Shown in pieces: positions 1-10,029 of a stretch of DNA of 64,000 nucleotides (positions within the stretch are counted from its first letter, which is position 1; every line of letters begins with the position of its first letter). The notes beneath the pieces are model-generated. The model saw only the letters and a program-made list of their open reading frames with translations. It did no database searches and was not told the DNA's origin. Source of the DNA: Physella acuta (lineage: Eukaryota; Mollusca; Gastropoda; Physidae); the NCBI RefSeq assembly GCF_028476545.1, contig NW_026732016.1, positions 372,001 through 436,000 of the forward strand, written 5' to 3'. The position numbers and the translations under genes were made by a program.

Positions 1-714
1 CGTCATTTGACTCCACATACACCGACGCTCTCTTTAAAAATTGTGAAACCTCCAACAGGCTCACCAGTCAACTCGGCACGTGCTGACTGTCCTAACCCCG
101 CCCTGCCGTGTGTCAGTCAATGTCTGGTCATGCTCTGTGCCCCTGGGACCAACTGTGTGACGTAAGCAGGTTGCACTTCTGTCCGGGAACTAAACGTTTA
201 CCTGTTGGGGAACTCAGGGAACTTTTAAATGTTGGGGAACACAGGGAACTTTTAACTGTTGGGGAACACAGGGGAATTTTAATGAGACGGTCTGAGAGAG
301 ATAAAGAGTGTTGGGAAGACATTTGAAATGTTGGCGAAAGTTGAAAACATTTGAAGTGTTGGCGAATGTTGAAAACAATTTATTAAGAAGGTGCTGATGT
401 TAACAGTGACGTGTGCAAATGGTGCTTTATGGTGCGCGGATGGGGGTGGGGAGGGGGTGAGAACCATCCTCGTAAAACAGATACATCAATCTTTCAATTA
501 TTCAATCTTTCCCCAGAGACTGCCACTGTAGGAGCTCATGCCAACACATCTAGAGACGGAATCTGATCCCCCTCACACCCACACCCTTACACCCACACCT
601 CCTCACACCGACACACCCTCACCCTTTCACTCTCACACCAACTAGCCGTGTTCATGTTTAGTTTTGGTGTAATAAATAAAGGATAAAAATAGTTTCACGT
701 TTTAGTTGCTTCAT
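1..714. other. No gene seen; flank of the peptide-gene triplication
   Basis: I see no supported gene here. A short degenerate repeat built on TGTTGGGGAACNCAGGGAAC lies at about 205-375. From about 480 the sequence matches the stretch at 4680-4790 (shared core CAGAGACTGCCACTGTAGGA), which marks it as the outer edge of the duplicated unit that carries the minus-strand peptide genes. Confidence 0.5.
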
Positions 715-908
715 TTGACAAGACGCCAATGTTGATTTAATCTGACCACAAGACGTCAATGTTAATTTAATCTGACCACAAGACGTCAATGTTAATTTAA
801 TCTGACCACAAGACGTCAATGTTGATTTAATCTGACCACAAGACGTCAATGTTAATTTAATCTGACCACAAGACGTCAATATTAATTTAATCTGACCACA
901 AGACGCCA
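715..908. repeat. Minisatellite, about 30-bp unit, 6-7 copies
   Basis: The unit core is AAGACGTCAATGTTAATTTA followed by ATCTGACCAC. A 33-bp relative of this unit is amplified at 2213-2515 and three decayed copies lie at 4905-4985. All three positions are downstream (minus sense) of a peptide gene, so the seed repeat predates the gene triplication and expanded separately in each copy. Confidence 0.9.
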
Positions 909-1470
909 ATGTTAACCTTACCTAATGAACACACGCCACAAACACAAATATTGTTGACGTGGTTTTGGAAGAAACAAATATAAAATAATTAAACTTTATT
1001 TAATTAGATACATGTGTATAGAGAGGCTGGGGATCTTTGAGACCTACATCCGTAGCTGAACTGCTGAAATTAAACACGCAAAAATAAACGATCAATGTTC
1101 CTGTTAAAATAATTTTTTAAAAATATTTTGAACCTGGTGGTCAATGTAGCAGATAAAGTAGAGTTCATCTGTACTTGTGACACTTGGCTTGTTATATGCC
1201 CAGCGCAATTTGCTTTGCGTCTCAAGCCCAGGCACTATGCGCACGCAAAACACCCAGATCATTATGCCTAGGCACTATGCCCAGAGCACTGTGCCCTCAC
1301 CTAATAAGTTCGCCCCCCTCACTACACACACTTTTGGCTGTAAAGTCTTTGAGTGGGAATGGCTATAAACACAAGAACTTGGGAGTTTAAATAATTTGAA
1401 AGTTTACTGAAGGAAGAAGCGACCTACCAACATGACGTTATCGGCCTACCAACATGACGTCATAGAGCAG

Positions 1471-1832
1471 CTAATTAGAGGACCTTTTTGGACAGCTCAT
1501 TAAGCACGTGATGTCATTACCGCACCATTTGAAACACTCTGTGTACTGGCGCTTGAGACCTGCTCAGGTCAAAGGTTAAACGTGACATAAAAAGCAGTGG
1601 TCAAACACAGATGACCTTCAACTTCCTCAGGGCGACTGGTGATATTTATTTTATCTCAAATACGCAAATATGTTCATTAGATATTATTTCATCTAAAATA
1701 CCCAAATACGTTCATTCGATATTATTTTATCGATTTTTACTATAAAAAAAATCGGCGAACTGTACCTGATTTTCCCGCCAACACGGCGCAGACGGCAAGC
1801 AGAACGAGGGAAAAGATGTAGAGAACTTTCAT
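1471..1832 (-). CDS. Secreted CX3C-hairpin peptide precursor, copy A (two exons)
   Basis: The coding exons are 1766-1832 and 1471-1559 (minus strand). Exon 1 encodes a signal peptide starting MKVLYIFSLVLLAVC and ends in AAATCAG before a GTACAG donor. Exon 2 follows the acceptor CTGAGCAG. Phases match (1+2), giving a precursor of 51 residues. After the signal comes GKSGLKR, a Lys-Arg processing site, then a predicted peptide beginning with Gln (possible pyroglutamate) with the pattern ECFKWCGNDITCLMSC, that is C-X3-C-X5-C-X3-C, ending PKRSSN. The two CX3C turns are expected to pair two short helices by disulfides. It is the most diverged of three tandem paralogues. The receptor or target is unknown. 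I do not recognise a named family. Confidence 0.8.
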
Positions 1833-2212
1833 CTTCACAGACGTTCGTACAAGATGCAACTAATTTTTGGCTGCAACCTGACCTACTACGTCACATGGGA
1901 CAATGACATGTGTCAAACAAAATGGTGTCTCGAGTTTTAGATTTTTCAAGGAATGAAAATTGGCACCTATATTTTACAATCACTTTAAGGTTAAAATTAC
2001 AAATGCAATATATAGGCGTATGTCTTTAATAAATGGTCAGTGCTAAATATATCTATACCATTTTTTATTAAAATATTATTTCACTAATGAATAAATGAAT
2101 AAATGAAAATTAAATGTTTAAAAAATGTCTTTTTTTTCCATATTAACTCTACCTGATGTCCGGAGGTTAAAGTCAATTTTAATGGACGTCTGGTTGTTAG
2201 GTAAAATTAAAG

Positions 2213-2515
2213 TAGACGTCAATGTTAATTTGACCCGATGACCACAAGACGTCAATGTTAATTTGACCAGATGACCACAAGACGTCAATGTTAATTTGAC
2301 CCGATGACCACAAGACGTCAATGTTAATTTGACCCGATGACCACAAGACGTCAATGTTAATTTGACCCGATGACCACAAGACGTCAATGTTAATTTGACC
2401 GATGACCACAAGACGTCAATGTTAATTTGACCCGATGACCACAAGACGTCAATGTTAATTTGACCCGATGACCACAAGACGTCAATGTTAATTTAATCTG
2501 ACCACAAGACGTCAA
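2213..2515. repeat. Minisatellite, 33-bp unit, about 9 copies
   Basis: The unit is AGACGTCAATGTTAATTTGA followed by CCCGATGACCACA. It lies about 530 bp downstream of peptide gene B and is homologous to the arrays at 715 and 4905. Each unit holds a GACGTCA core, which resembles a CRE/ATF half-site. Confidence 0.9.
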
Positions 2516-3044
2516 TCTTAACCGTACCTAATTAACACACGGCAAAAACACAAATATTATTGACGTGGTTTTGGAAGAAACAAATATAATATTTTTTATT
2601 ATAATTTAACTTTATTTAATTACATATTTGTGTATAGCATAGCTGGAAAGTCTTGAGATCCACATCCGTTGCTGAACTGCTGAAATAAAACACACAAAAA
2701 TAAACGATCAACTGGCCTGTGAAAATAACTTTAAAAAAATATATTTTCCATTTGAACCTGGTGGTCAATGTTGCAGATAAAGTAGAGTTCATCTGTACTT
2801 GTGACACTCGGCATGTGACATGCCCAGGCACTATGCTTACCGTCTGATGCCCAAGCATTGTGTTCTTACCTAAGAAAAAGAAAGTTCTCGTCACCCCCCC
2901 CCCCCCCCACGCACACTTTTTGCATTTGGTTCTTTTTTTTTTGGGGGGGGGGGATTTTTTTATATACACAAGAACATAAGGTGTAAATAATTTAAAAGTT
3001 TATTAAAGGAAGAAGCGGCCTACCTACATGACGTCATCGAGCAG

Positions 3045-3871
3045 CTAACTAGGGAACCTAATCGAACAGCTCATTAAGCACGGGATGTCATCACCGCAAT
3101 CTTTAAGGCACTCGGCGTAGTTGGCCTGGCGCTTTAGACCTGCTCAGGTTAAACGTGGCATGAAAATATTGAGACCTGCTCAGGTTAAACGTGGCATGAA
3201 AATATTGAGACCTGCTCAGGTTAAACGGGGCATGAAAATATTGAGACCTGCTCAGGTTAAACGTGGTATGAAAATATTGAGACCTGCTCAGGTTAAACGT
3301 GGCATGAAAATATTGAGACCTGCTCAGGTTAAACGTGGCATGAAAATATTGAGACCTGCTCAGGTTAAACGTTATATGAAAAGATTGAGACATGCTCCGA
3401 TAAAGGTTAAACGTGGTAAATCTTGAGGTGTAAACCATGGTATCAGAACTTGTTGCCTTTGATAAAAAAGTGAACCATTTTGTGTTCGAGCCCGTTAAAC
3501 TTTCCTGAGCCCATCCAGCTTTAATTGGTATCTGGCTAGAGTTGGGGAAAGTTAAGGCGCCTCAACATAGACCTGTGGCTGATGCAGTGGTTAGCCAAGA
3601 ACACAGATGACCTGCCTGCAGCTTCCCCAGGGCGACTGGTGATATTTATTTTATCTAAAATACTCAAATATGCTCGTTAGACCTTATTTCATCTAAATTA
3701 CTCAAATTTGTTCTTTAGACCTTATTTCATCTAAAATACTAAATTATGTTCATTCGACATTATTTTATCGATTTTTACTAAAAAAATAAATCGGCGAACT
3801 GTACCTGATTTTCCCGCCAACACAGTGCAGACGGCAAGCAGAACGAGGGAAAGTATGTAAAGAACTTTCAT
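3045..3871 (-). CDS. Secreted CX3C-hairpin peptide precursor, copy B (two exons)
   Basis: The coding exons are 3805-3871 and 3045-3139. Exon 1 encodes the signal peptide MKVLYILSLVLLAVCTVLAG and splices in phase 1 at a GTACAG donor. Exon 2 starts after CTGAGCAG and encodes LKRQANYA, then ECLKDCGDDIPCLMSC (C-X3-C-X5-C-X3-C), then SIRFPS and a stop; the precursor is 53 residues. Lys-Arg followed by Gln suggests proprotein-convertase cleavage and a pyroglutamyl peptide of about 27 residues. An AATAAA (minus sense, 2999-3004) lies 41 bp past the stop. The intron next to exon 2 is a seven-copy array whose unit includes this very acceptor. Spliced structure is inferred from phase and conservation across the three copies. 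Confidence 0.82.
3131..3405. repeat. Splice-acceptor-containing minisatellite, 36-bp unit, about 7 copies
   Basis: In minus sense each unit ends with AACCTGAGCAGGTCT, which is the acceptor of peptide gene B exon 2 plus its first four exon bases. Copy A of the gene has the same acceptor once only, and copy C has an unrelated array at this place. The array therefore arose after gene duplication by amplifying the exon edge. Confidence 0.85.
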
Positions 3872-4204
3872 CTTCACAGACAGGTTAGCAGACGTTCGTA
3901 CAAGATCCGACCAAGTTTTGGCGGCAACCTGACCTACTACGTCACATGGGACAATGACATGTGTCAAACAAAATGTAGTCTCGAGTTTTAGTTATTTTAG
4001 GGAATGAAATTTGGCATCAGATTTCTACATTTTTAGAAAATAAGTAAAATTTACAGCAAAATATTTAGAGCTGAACAAATATATCAGTGCTCAATATATC
4101 TCCAAAAATTCGAACGAAGATATCATTATATTGATGAATAAATAATAATTAAATGTACAGTAGATTTAAGTTTTAGTCTGCGTTTAATTGTGTATTGTGT
4201 CTTT

Positions 4205-4206
<2 letters not shown>

Positions 4207-4245
<39 letters not shown>
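4207..4245 (+). repeat. Poly(A) tract
   Basis: An uninterrupted run of about 38 A follows GTCTTTAGC. The sister unit at 6320-6342 has only short A runs after GTCTCTAGC, so the tract length varies between duplicated units. Confidence 0.9.
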
Positions 4246-4246
<1 letters not shown>

Positions 4247-4486
4247 AATGATTTGCTGGGGAAAACAGACGACAGAGGTCTGTGAATTATAACCATAGTT
4301 GTACTAATATTAAAAAGTTGTTCATAAAATTTCAAAATTATTTATTAAATCGTGATAAAGGTAACAAGAAATCAAACGGTAAGAAAGTTAGCGAGTCGTA
4401 ACAATAACTATATGGAACTGTTAAGGAATGTTTACAAACTTATATAGGAAGAAAGGGGAGTGAGTACCGCTAACTGGTGCAGGAAT

Positions 4487-4650
4487 AGGGTGGGTGGGTG
4501 TGTGTGAGTACGGGGGTGGGTGAGTGGGTTTGGGTGGATTGGTGGGTGAGTTGGTAGGTGGGTGAGTGAGTCTGTTTGGGTGTGCGTGTGTGTGAGTTAG
4601 TTGGTATGTGTGTGTGTGTGTTTGTTTGTGTGGGTGGGTGGGTCAGTTGA
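4487..4650 (+). repeat. GT/GGGT-rich low-complexity tract
   Basis: Imperfect GTGGGTGAGTGGGT and GTGTGTGT motifs occur for about 160 bp. No gene is supported here. Confidence 0.8.
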
Positions 4651-5351
4651 TAGATGGGTGAGTGGGCAACCATTCATATAAAAAGATGGATCAATCTTTC
4701 AATCATTCAATCTTTCCACAGAGACTGCCACTGTAGGAGCTCGTGCCAACACACCTAGAGACGGAATCTGATCCCCCTCACACTCACAAACACACCCTCA
4801 TACCCTCACACCCTCTCACTAGCTTGTTGGACACATCTTTGCTTTAGGTGTTATAAATAAAAGCTAAAAATATTTTAACGTTATGATTGTCAAATGTGAT
4901 AAGACGTCAGTGTTAACCTTACCTGACAACAAGACGTCAATGTTAACTTGACCTGACCCCAAGACGTCAATATTTACCCGACTACCACACGCCACAAACA
5001 CAAACAAGGATGACACAGGTATAGGAAGAAACTTAAGTCCAACTAATTTTAAAACGTTTTTAATTGAATAAATGTCGACAACATTGTAGTAGAATTGTGT
5101 TGTGAATATCCGCTGGTCAGATGCTGAAAATAAACAAACATGGGGAAATACATTTTTAATTTACTAACATTTGAAAATTATTGTTTCATTTGATTGCACT
5201 AATTTGGACCTGATGGTCAGCAAACAGCGTGTTTGTGACATATTGAAAAGTGTGGTCAGCCCTTTGTCCAGCATACTATTCAGTGGACCAACCTGTAGCT
5301 AGAACTCGCTAGGAGGAAGAAATGACCTACCGACTTGACGTCATCAAGTTG

Positions 5352-5952
5352 CTAATTAGGAAAGTTATTTGAACATCCAATCTTGCACGGGATGTCGTCA
5401 CCACACCATGTGATGCACTCACCATAGGTGGCCTGACGCTTGAGCCCTGGTCACGTGGGGAGTCACGTGGGGGGAGTCACGCATCACAGGAAAATATGAC
5501 AGGAAAATATGACAGGAAAATATGACAGGAAAATATGACAGGAAAATATGACAGGAAAATATGACAGGAAAATATGACAGGAAAATATGACAGGAAAATA
5601 TGACAGGAAAATATGACAGGAAAATATGAGGAAAATATGACAGGAAAATATGACAGGAAAATATGACAGGAAAATATGACAGGAAAATATGACAGGAAAA
5701 TATGACAGGAAAATATGACAGGAAAATATGACAGGAAAATATGACAGAAAAATATGACAGGAAAATATGACAGGAAAATATGACAGGAAAATATGACAAG
5801 AAAAAAGAGTAAGTAGTTATTTATTAATTGTTTTGTTATATTTCATCGATTTTTTTAACTAAAAAAATAAATCTTCGAACTGTACCTGATTTTCCCGCCA
5901 ACACGGTGCAGACGGCAAGCAGAACGAGGAATAAGATGTAGAGAACTTTCAT
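5352..5952 (-). CDS. Secreted CX3C-hairpin peptide precursor, copy C (two exons)
   Basis: The coding exons are 5886-5952 and 5352-5446. Exon 1 encodes MKVLYILFLVLLAVCTVLAG and the same GTACAG donor as copies A and B. Exon 2 begins after GTGACCAG and encodes LKRQATYG, then ECITWCGDDIPCKIGC (C-X3-C-X5-C-X3-C), then SNNFPN and a stop; the precursor is 53 residues. The Lys-Arg site and the CGDDIPC loop match copy B closely, while the helix faces differ (ITW/KIG against LKD/LMS). That is the pattern expected of a peptide family diversifying on its exposed surfaces. The intron contains a 13-bp array of about 24 copies. Confidence 0.8.
5488..5797. repeat. Minisatellite, 13-bp unit (GACAGGAAAATAT), about 24 copies
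   Basis: This nearly perfect array lies in the intron of peptide gene C, about 40 bp from the exon 2 acceptor. Its 13-bp unit is unrelated to the 36-bp array at the same place in copy B. Confidence 0.95.
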
Positions 5953-6862
5953 CTTCACAGACAGGTTAGCAGACGTTCGTACAAGATCCGATCAAGTTTT
6001 GGCGGCAACCTGACCTACTACGTCACATGGGACAATGACATCTGTCAAACAAAATGTAGTCTCGAGTTTTAGTTATTTTAGGGAATGAAATTTGGCATCA
6101 GATTTCTACATTTTTAGAAAATAAGAAAAAATTACAGCTTATTAGAAAATTGGCATCAATATTTTACATTCACTTTTAGAAAGTAGATTAAATCTGAGTA
6201 ATTTGTTCAGTGCTAAATATATCTTAAAAATCTTGAACTATGATATTATCCCACTAATGAATAATATAAATTAGTAGATTTAAGTTTTAGTCTGTGTTTA
6301 AAGGTGTATTGCGTCTCTAGCAAAAAAAAAACAAAAAAACAATAATTTGTGAGGGACAACAGACGACAGAGGTGTATGAATTATAACCATAGTTGTAATA
6401 ATTTTAAAAAGTTGTTTATAAGTTATCAAATACTTTATTACATCCTGACAAAGATTGTGAGGAATTAGAACTACTATTATACATGTGAATTGAGTAAGAA
6501 ATAACTTGATTAAAATTGTGTGCCATCAAAAGTACTGAGGTCTGTGAGTGCTTCTTGTTCTTCTTATCTCTCTCTAAGTGTCACGATACAAATGTGGTGC
6601 GCCTTGTCCATAAACATCCGTTTAATTACAACACCTTTATAAGAACGTGTCTTAATGAGCTAGGTGACTTACTGTTCAAACTATCGTCATGAAAATAAAT
6701 TACTCTCTGAATTATTATAATTTTCATTGTTTGCATTTTTTTTGTTCCTGAATCTGACTTTTAAACACCCGAAAGCTTGAGTTACCTGTCCATGTTTACT
6801 GTGTCGCCTCCCGTTAATGGATCTCTCGGATAATATCACGTGACACGGCCTAGGTTTAATGT
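5953..6862. other. Divergent intergenic region between copy C and the plus-strand gene
   Basis: The region upstream of the start of copy C is conserved with the region upstream of copies A and B for about 100 bp, including GACCTACTACGTCACATGGG (5' flank, CRE-like ACGTCA). No TATA box is evident for copies A-C. The rest is AT-rich and I see no gene in it. Confidence 0.5.
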
Positions 6863-6898
6863 TATAAGTAGAGTGGCTCGCCCAGAGAGTGTCAGTTT
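6863..6898 (+). promoter_or_regulatory. TATA box and initiator-like site of the 6930 gene
   Basis: TTATAAGTA (TATAAG at 6863-6868) is followed about 25 bp later by GTCAGTTTG, which fits an initiator. The ATG at 6930 is then about 38 bp downstream, giving a short 5' UTR. Confidence 0.55.
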
Positions 6899-6929
6899 GT
6901 TGTCTACATCAGTGCTACCAACTCCAGTC

Positions 6930-9577
6930 ATGCGTTGTCTGATTCTCGCAGCCTCCGTCCTCGTCTTTGTCTCCGTAAGTTTGGCTTTAACGTAGGTCAA
7001 GGTTAAAGTTTAGAGATGGACTGAAATTTTAGTGAAATGTTGTACAATCTTATCCATGTTTTTGATTCGTTTTTTAGATTTAGTATGTCAACTAACAAAG
7101 CAATGTGGCTTTTATTACCTACTATAACGTGACCTCTTCCCCCCCCCCCCCCCATCAACCACTTGACCCACAGGCGCAGAGCGGATCTGGTTTTCTACAG
7201 GGAATCCGCGATTGGTTCGCCAACAACAACAAAAACGACTTCACCATCGACTTCGTTCACAACTACAGATTTGAGGAACACGACATCACGGTAGGTCATT
7301 TTGTCGGGTAGCTTGTCTCAGGGAAAATGTATGCCTGGGGGGGGGGGGGGGGAAAGAATGTCCAGGGGGGAATGTGGAGGGGGGTTGTCCCATGGGAAAT
7401 TTGGAGAATTTATTTTGTTACTTTTATGCAGTGTAAGTAATCTTAGTTAATACTAAACTTTAGGCCATCAACGTAAAGCTAGAACACCATCCCAATGCTA
7501 GGCTAACATCCTAAATTTAGGCCAACATCATAGCTTTAGTCCATCATTCTAGCTTTAGGCCAACATCGTAACTTTAGGCCAACATCCTAACTTTAGGCCA
7601 ACATCCTAACTTTAGGCCAACATCCTAACTTTAGGTCAACATCCTAACTTTAGGCCAACATCCTAACTTTTGGCCAACATCCTAACTTTAGGCCAACATC
7701 CTAACTTTTGGCCAACATCCTAACTTTAGGCCAACATCCTAACTTTAGGCCAACATCCTAACTTTAGGCCAACATCCTAACTTTAGGCCAACATCCTAAC
7801 TTTAGGCCAACATCCTAACTTTAGGCCAACATCCTAACTTTAGGCCAACATCCTAACTTTAGGCCAACATCCTAACTTTAGGCCAATATCCTAACTTTTG
7901 GCCAACATCCTAACTTTTGGCCAACATCCTAACTTTTGGCCAACATCCTAACTTTAGGTCAACATCCTAACTTTTGGCCAACATCCTAACTTTTGGCCAA
8001 CATCCTAACTTTTGGCCAACATCCTAACTTTTGGCCAACATCCTAACTTTTGGCCAACATCCTAACTTTAGGTCAACATCCTAACTTTAGGCCAACATCC
8101 TAACTTTTGGCCAACATCCTAACTTTAGGCCAACATCCTAACTTTTGGCCAACATCCTAACTTTAGGCCAACATCCTAACTTTTGGCCAACATCCATGTT
8201 TCGGATTTCTCCCATCTAGGGCCACCACCTGATTGTTGCCATCAGTGACGTCAGCTCTGACAGGTCATGTCACCTAATCGAAGTAACACCTGATTGGGCA
8301 GCTGACCTGACAAATGACGACAAGGTTCACATCATTAGTGTAAGTATCACGTGGTATCGTTTGGACTGGACACAAGTTAACAGTTTAGAATTTGTATTTG
8401 TTTTCGTGTTAATGTAAAATGTGTCTTAGCTCCAATTTCATAATTTGTTTGTGTAAGTGTAATGTTTAACTGATCGTTAATTTAAGCTAGTATTGGTTTA
8501 GATGTTTGGGTTCGCAGCATTGGTTAGTGAAGTGTAGGTACAACTGTGTAAAAACCGGGACAGCTAGAGCAACACCTAGCCGGAACAGCTAGAGCAACAC
8601 CTAGCCGGAGCAGCTAGAGCAACGCCTTGTCAGAGCTAATATGCGTTATATAGACAATTTCTGCAGTTTATTGTCTTTTTATCCGCTGTTTCACCATCAA
8701 ATTAAGATTGCGTGTGTGTGGTAAACATGGTTTTAAATATGATTTCCTAGCTTACCTCTTGGAATAGATTTAGCGAATATAAATTGTACCACGTGGACGA
8801 TGTTCCTGGCACGCTGCCGGCAGCCTCCGTTTCACGTGATCTAGCGCTCGTAGCACTTTATCATCACGTGATCTAATACAGACAAAATAATCGTTGTATT
8901 GGTCGGTGTGACAATTTATGTGACCTTGAGTGACTGTGTGTAACCTTGTATTTTGCGTTAACTTGCGCACGTTGTATGGGTGACCTTGTACTTGACCTTG
9001 AGTTGACCTCCACAGGAAGAGATCTACCAGCTGATTACCACCCACACTGCCCAGGAGACTGACCTGTCCAGCGATGACCTCAAGAACATCTACGGCGATA
9101 CTGACGCCATCAGGGTACGTGGGCAGCTTCAGCTTTCTGTCAAGATCTTTACTCAAGATCTTTACTCAAGATCTTTACTCAATATCTTTACTCAAGATCT
9201 TTACTCAAGATCTTTATAAAGATCTTTACTCAATATCATTATCAATATATTATCAATCTATAGATCATCATTAAGACATTTTATTTATTTATTTAATCTA
9301 TATAGTTTATCAATCTCTTTTCTCAATATCTTTACTCTAAACCTTTATTCTAGATCTTTTCTCACGATCTATCCACAAGATATTTACTCAAGATGATTTC
9401 ATCAAGTGATTTTGTTCTTTCTGGTTTTTATGACATGCCCTTTTCCTACAGCTGTGACAAACCTGCAATGTTTCAATGATATCACGTGACTTAAGATTTC
9501 GTCATCTCTTGCAGGAATGTGTCAACCACAAGGTGTTTGTCCTCACATACAAGCCAAGCTACCTGACCTCAGGCTAG
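6930..9577 (+). CDS. Secreted protein of unknown family, five exons, 147 residues
   Basis: The exons are 6930-6974, 7174-7290, 8220-8339, 9016-9114 and 9515-9577. Every intron is phase 0 with GT-AG ends and each exon length is a multiple of three, which strongly supports the model. Residues 1-16 form a signal peptide (MRCLILAASVLVFVSA). The mature part starts QSGSGFLQGIRDWF, a likely amphipathic helix, followed by beta-prone segments (ITGHHLIVAISDV, HLIEV, KVFVLTY). It has only two cysteines in the mature protein (SCHLIEV and ECVNHK), possibly one disulfide. The helix-then-sheet order is loosely cystatin-like, but no QxVxG motif is seen and I make no functional claim. It differs from its CX3C neighbours. 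Introns 2 and 4 carry minisatellites, and the stop codon region is itself repeated. Confidence 0.78.
7440..8205. repeat. Minisatellite, 19-bp unit, about 34 copies
   Basis: The unit is AACTTTAGGCCAACATCCT, with a T/A variant (TTTTGG/TTTAGG) that clusters in blocks, which indicates segmental spread of variants. It fills intron 2 of the 6930 gene and stops about 25 bp before the exon 3 acceptor. Confidence 0.95.
8535..8632. repeat. Short tandem repeat, about 24 bp, 3-4 copies
   Basis: The core GACAGCTAGAGCAACACCTA is repeated in intron 3 of the 6930 gene. Confidence 0.8.
9143..9240. repeat. Minisatellite, 13-bp unit (TCAAGATCTTTAC), about 7 copies
   Basis: The array begins about 25 bp after the exon 4 donor of the 6930 gene. 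Further decayed copies continue to about 9400. Confidence 0.85.
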
Positions 9578-9815
9578 AGGGAACTGACCTCAGGCCAGAG
9601 GGAGCTGACCTCAGGCCAGAGGGAACTGACCTCAGGCTAGAGGGAACTGACCTCAGGCTAGAGGGAACTGACCTCAGGCTAGAGGGAACTGACCTCAGGC
9701 TAGAGGGAACTGACCTCAGGCCAGAGGGAACTGACCTCAGGCTAGAGGGAACTGACCTCAGGCTAGAGGGAACTGACCTCAGGCCAGAGAGAACTGACCT
9801 CTGGCCAAATACAAC
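9568..9815. repeat. Minisatellite seeded on the stop codon, 21-bp unit, about 11 copies
   Basis: The unit CTGACCTCAGGCTAGAGGGA (plus A) includes the last codons LTSG and the TAG stop of the 6930 gene. The gene copy is the first unit; the others form the 3' UTR. Confidence 0.9.
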
Positions 9816-10009
9816 GAACCTCAGGTTAATTTCGGTTAAAAGCTTTTTTTTTCTAAACTTTACATAATTCTTTTCCTCATTGAACGACATAGCACCAACA
9901 TGGTGACTGAAGAACACGACAATCGGTAAATGACTGGACTGATGGTACTAACTCATTCAACGACCGAGATGACGACACGTGGGACTGAAGCAACGAAATG
10001 TAAATTTTT

Positions 10010-10015
10010 AATAAA
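10010..10015 (+). terminator. Poly(A) signal of the 6930 gene
   Basis: AATAAA lies in TTTTTAATAAAAATCTTG, about 430 bp after the stop codon and after the 21-bp array. Confidence 0.6.
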
Positions 10016-10029
10016 AATCTTGATCGCCA

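Larger units (their letters stand above)
480..6430. repeat. Tandem triplication of a roughly 2-kb unit carrying a peptide gene
   Basis: Three diverged units repeat in the same order on the minus strand: signal-peptide exon, intron, Cys-rich exon, then a 3' flank with a GACGTCAATGTT minisatellite. Shared landmarks are the signal-peptide exons near 1766-1832, 3805-3871 and 5886-5952, the Cys-rich exons near 1471, 3045 and 5352, and 3' flank blocks near 995-1110, 2605-2730 and 5045-5130. The units differ mainly in which minisatellite has expanded. Exact unit borders cannot be fixed by eye. Confidence 0.8.

Noticed and set aside
7440-8205. Possible CRISPR array (regular 19-bp repeats)
   Set aside because: Repeats are contiguous without unique spacers, lie in an intron of a eukaryotic gene, and no cas genes are present.
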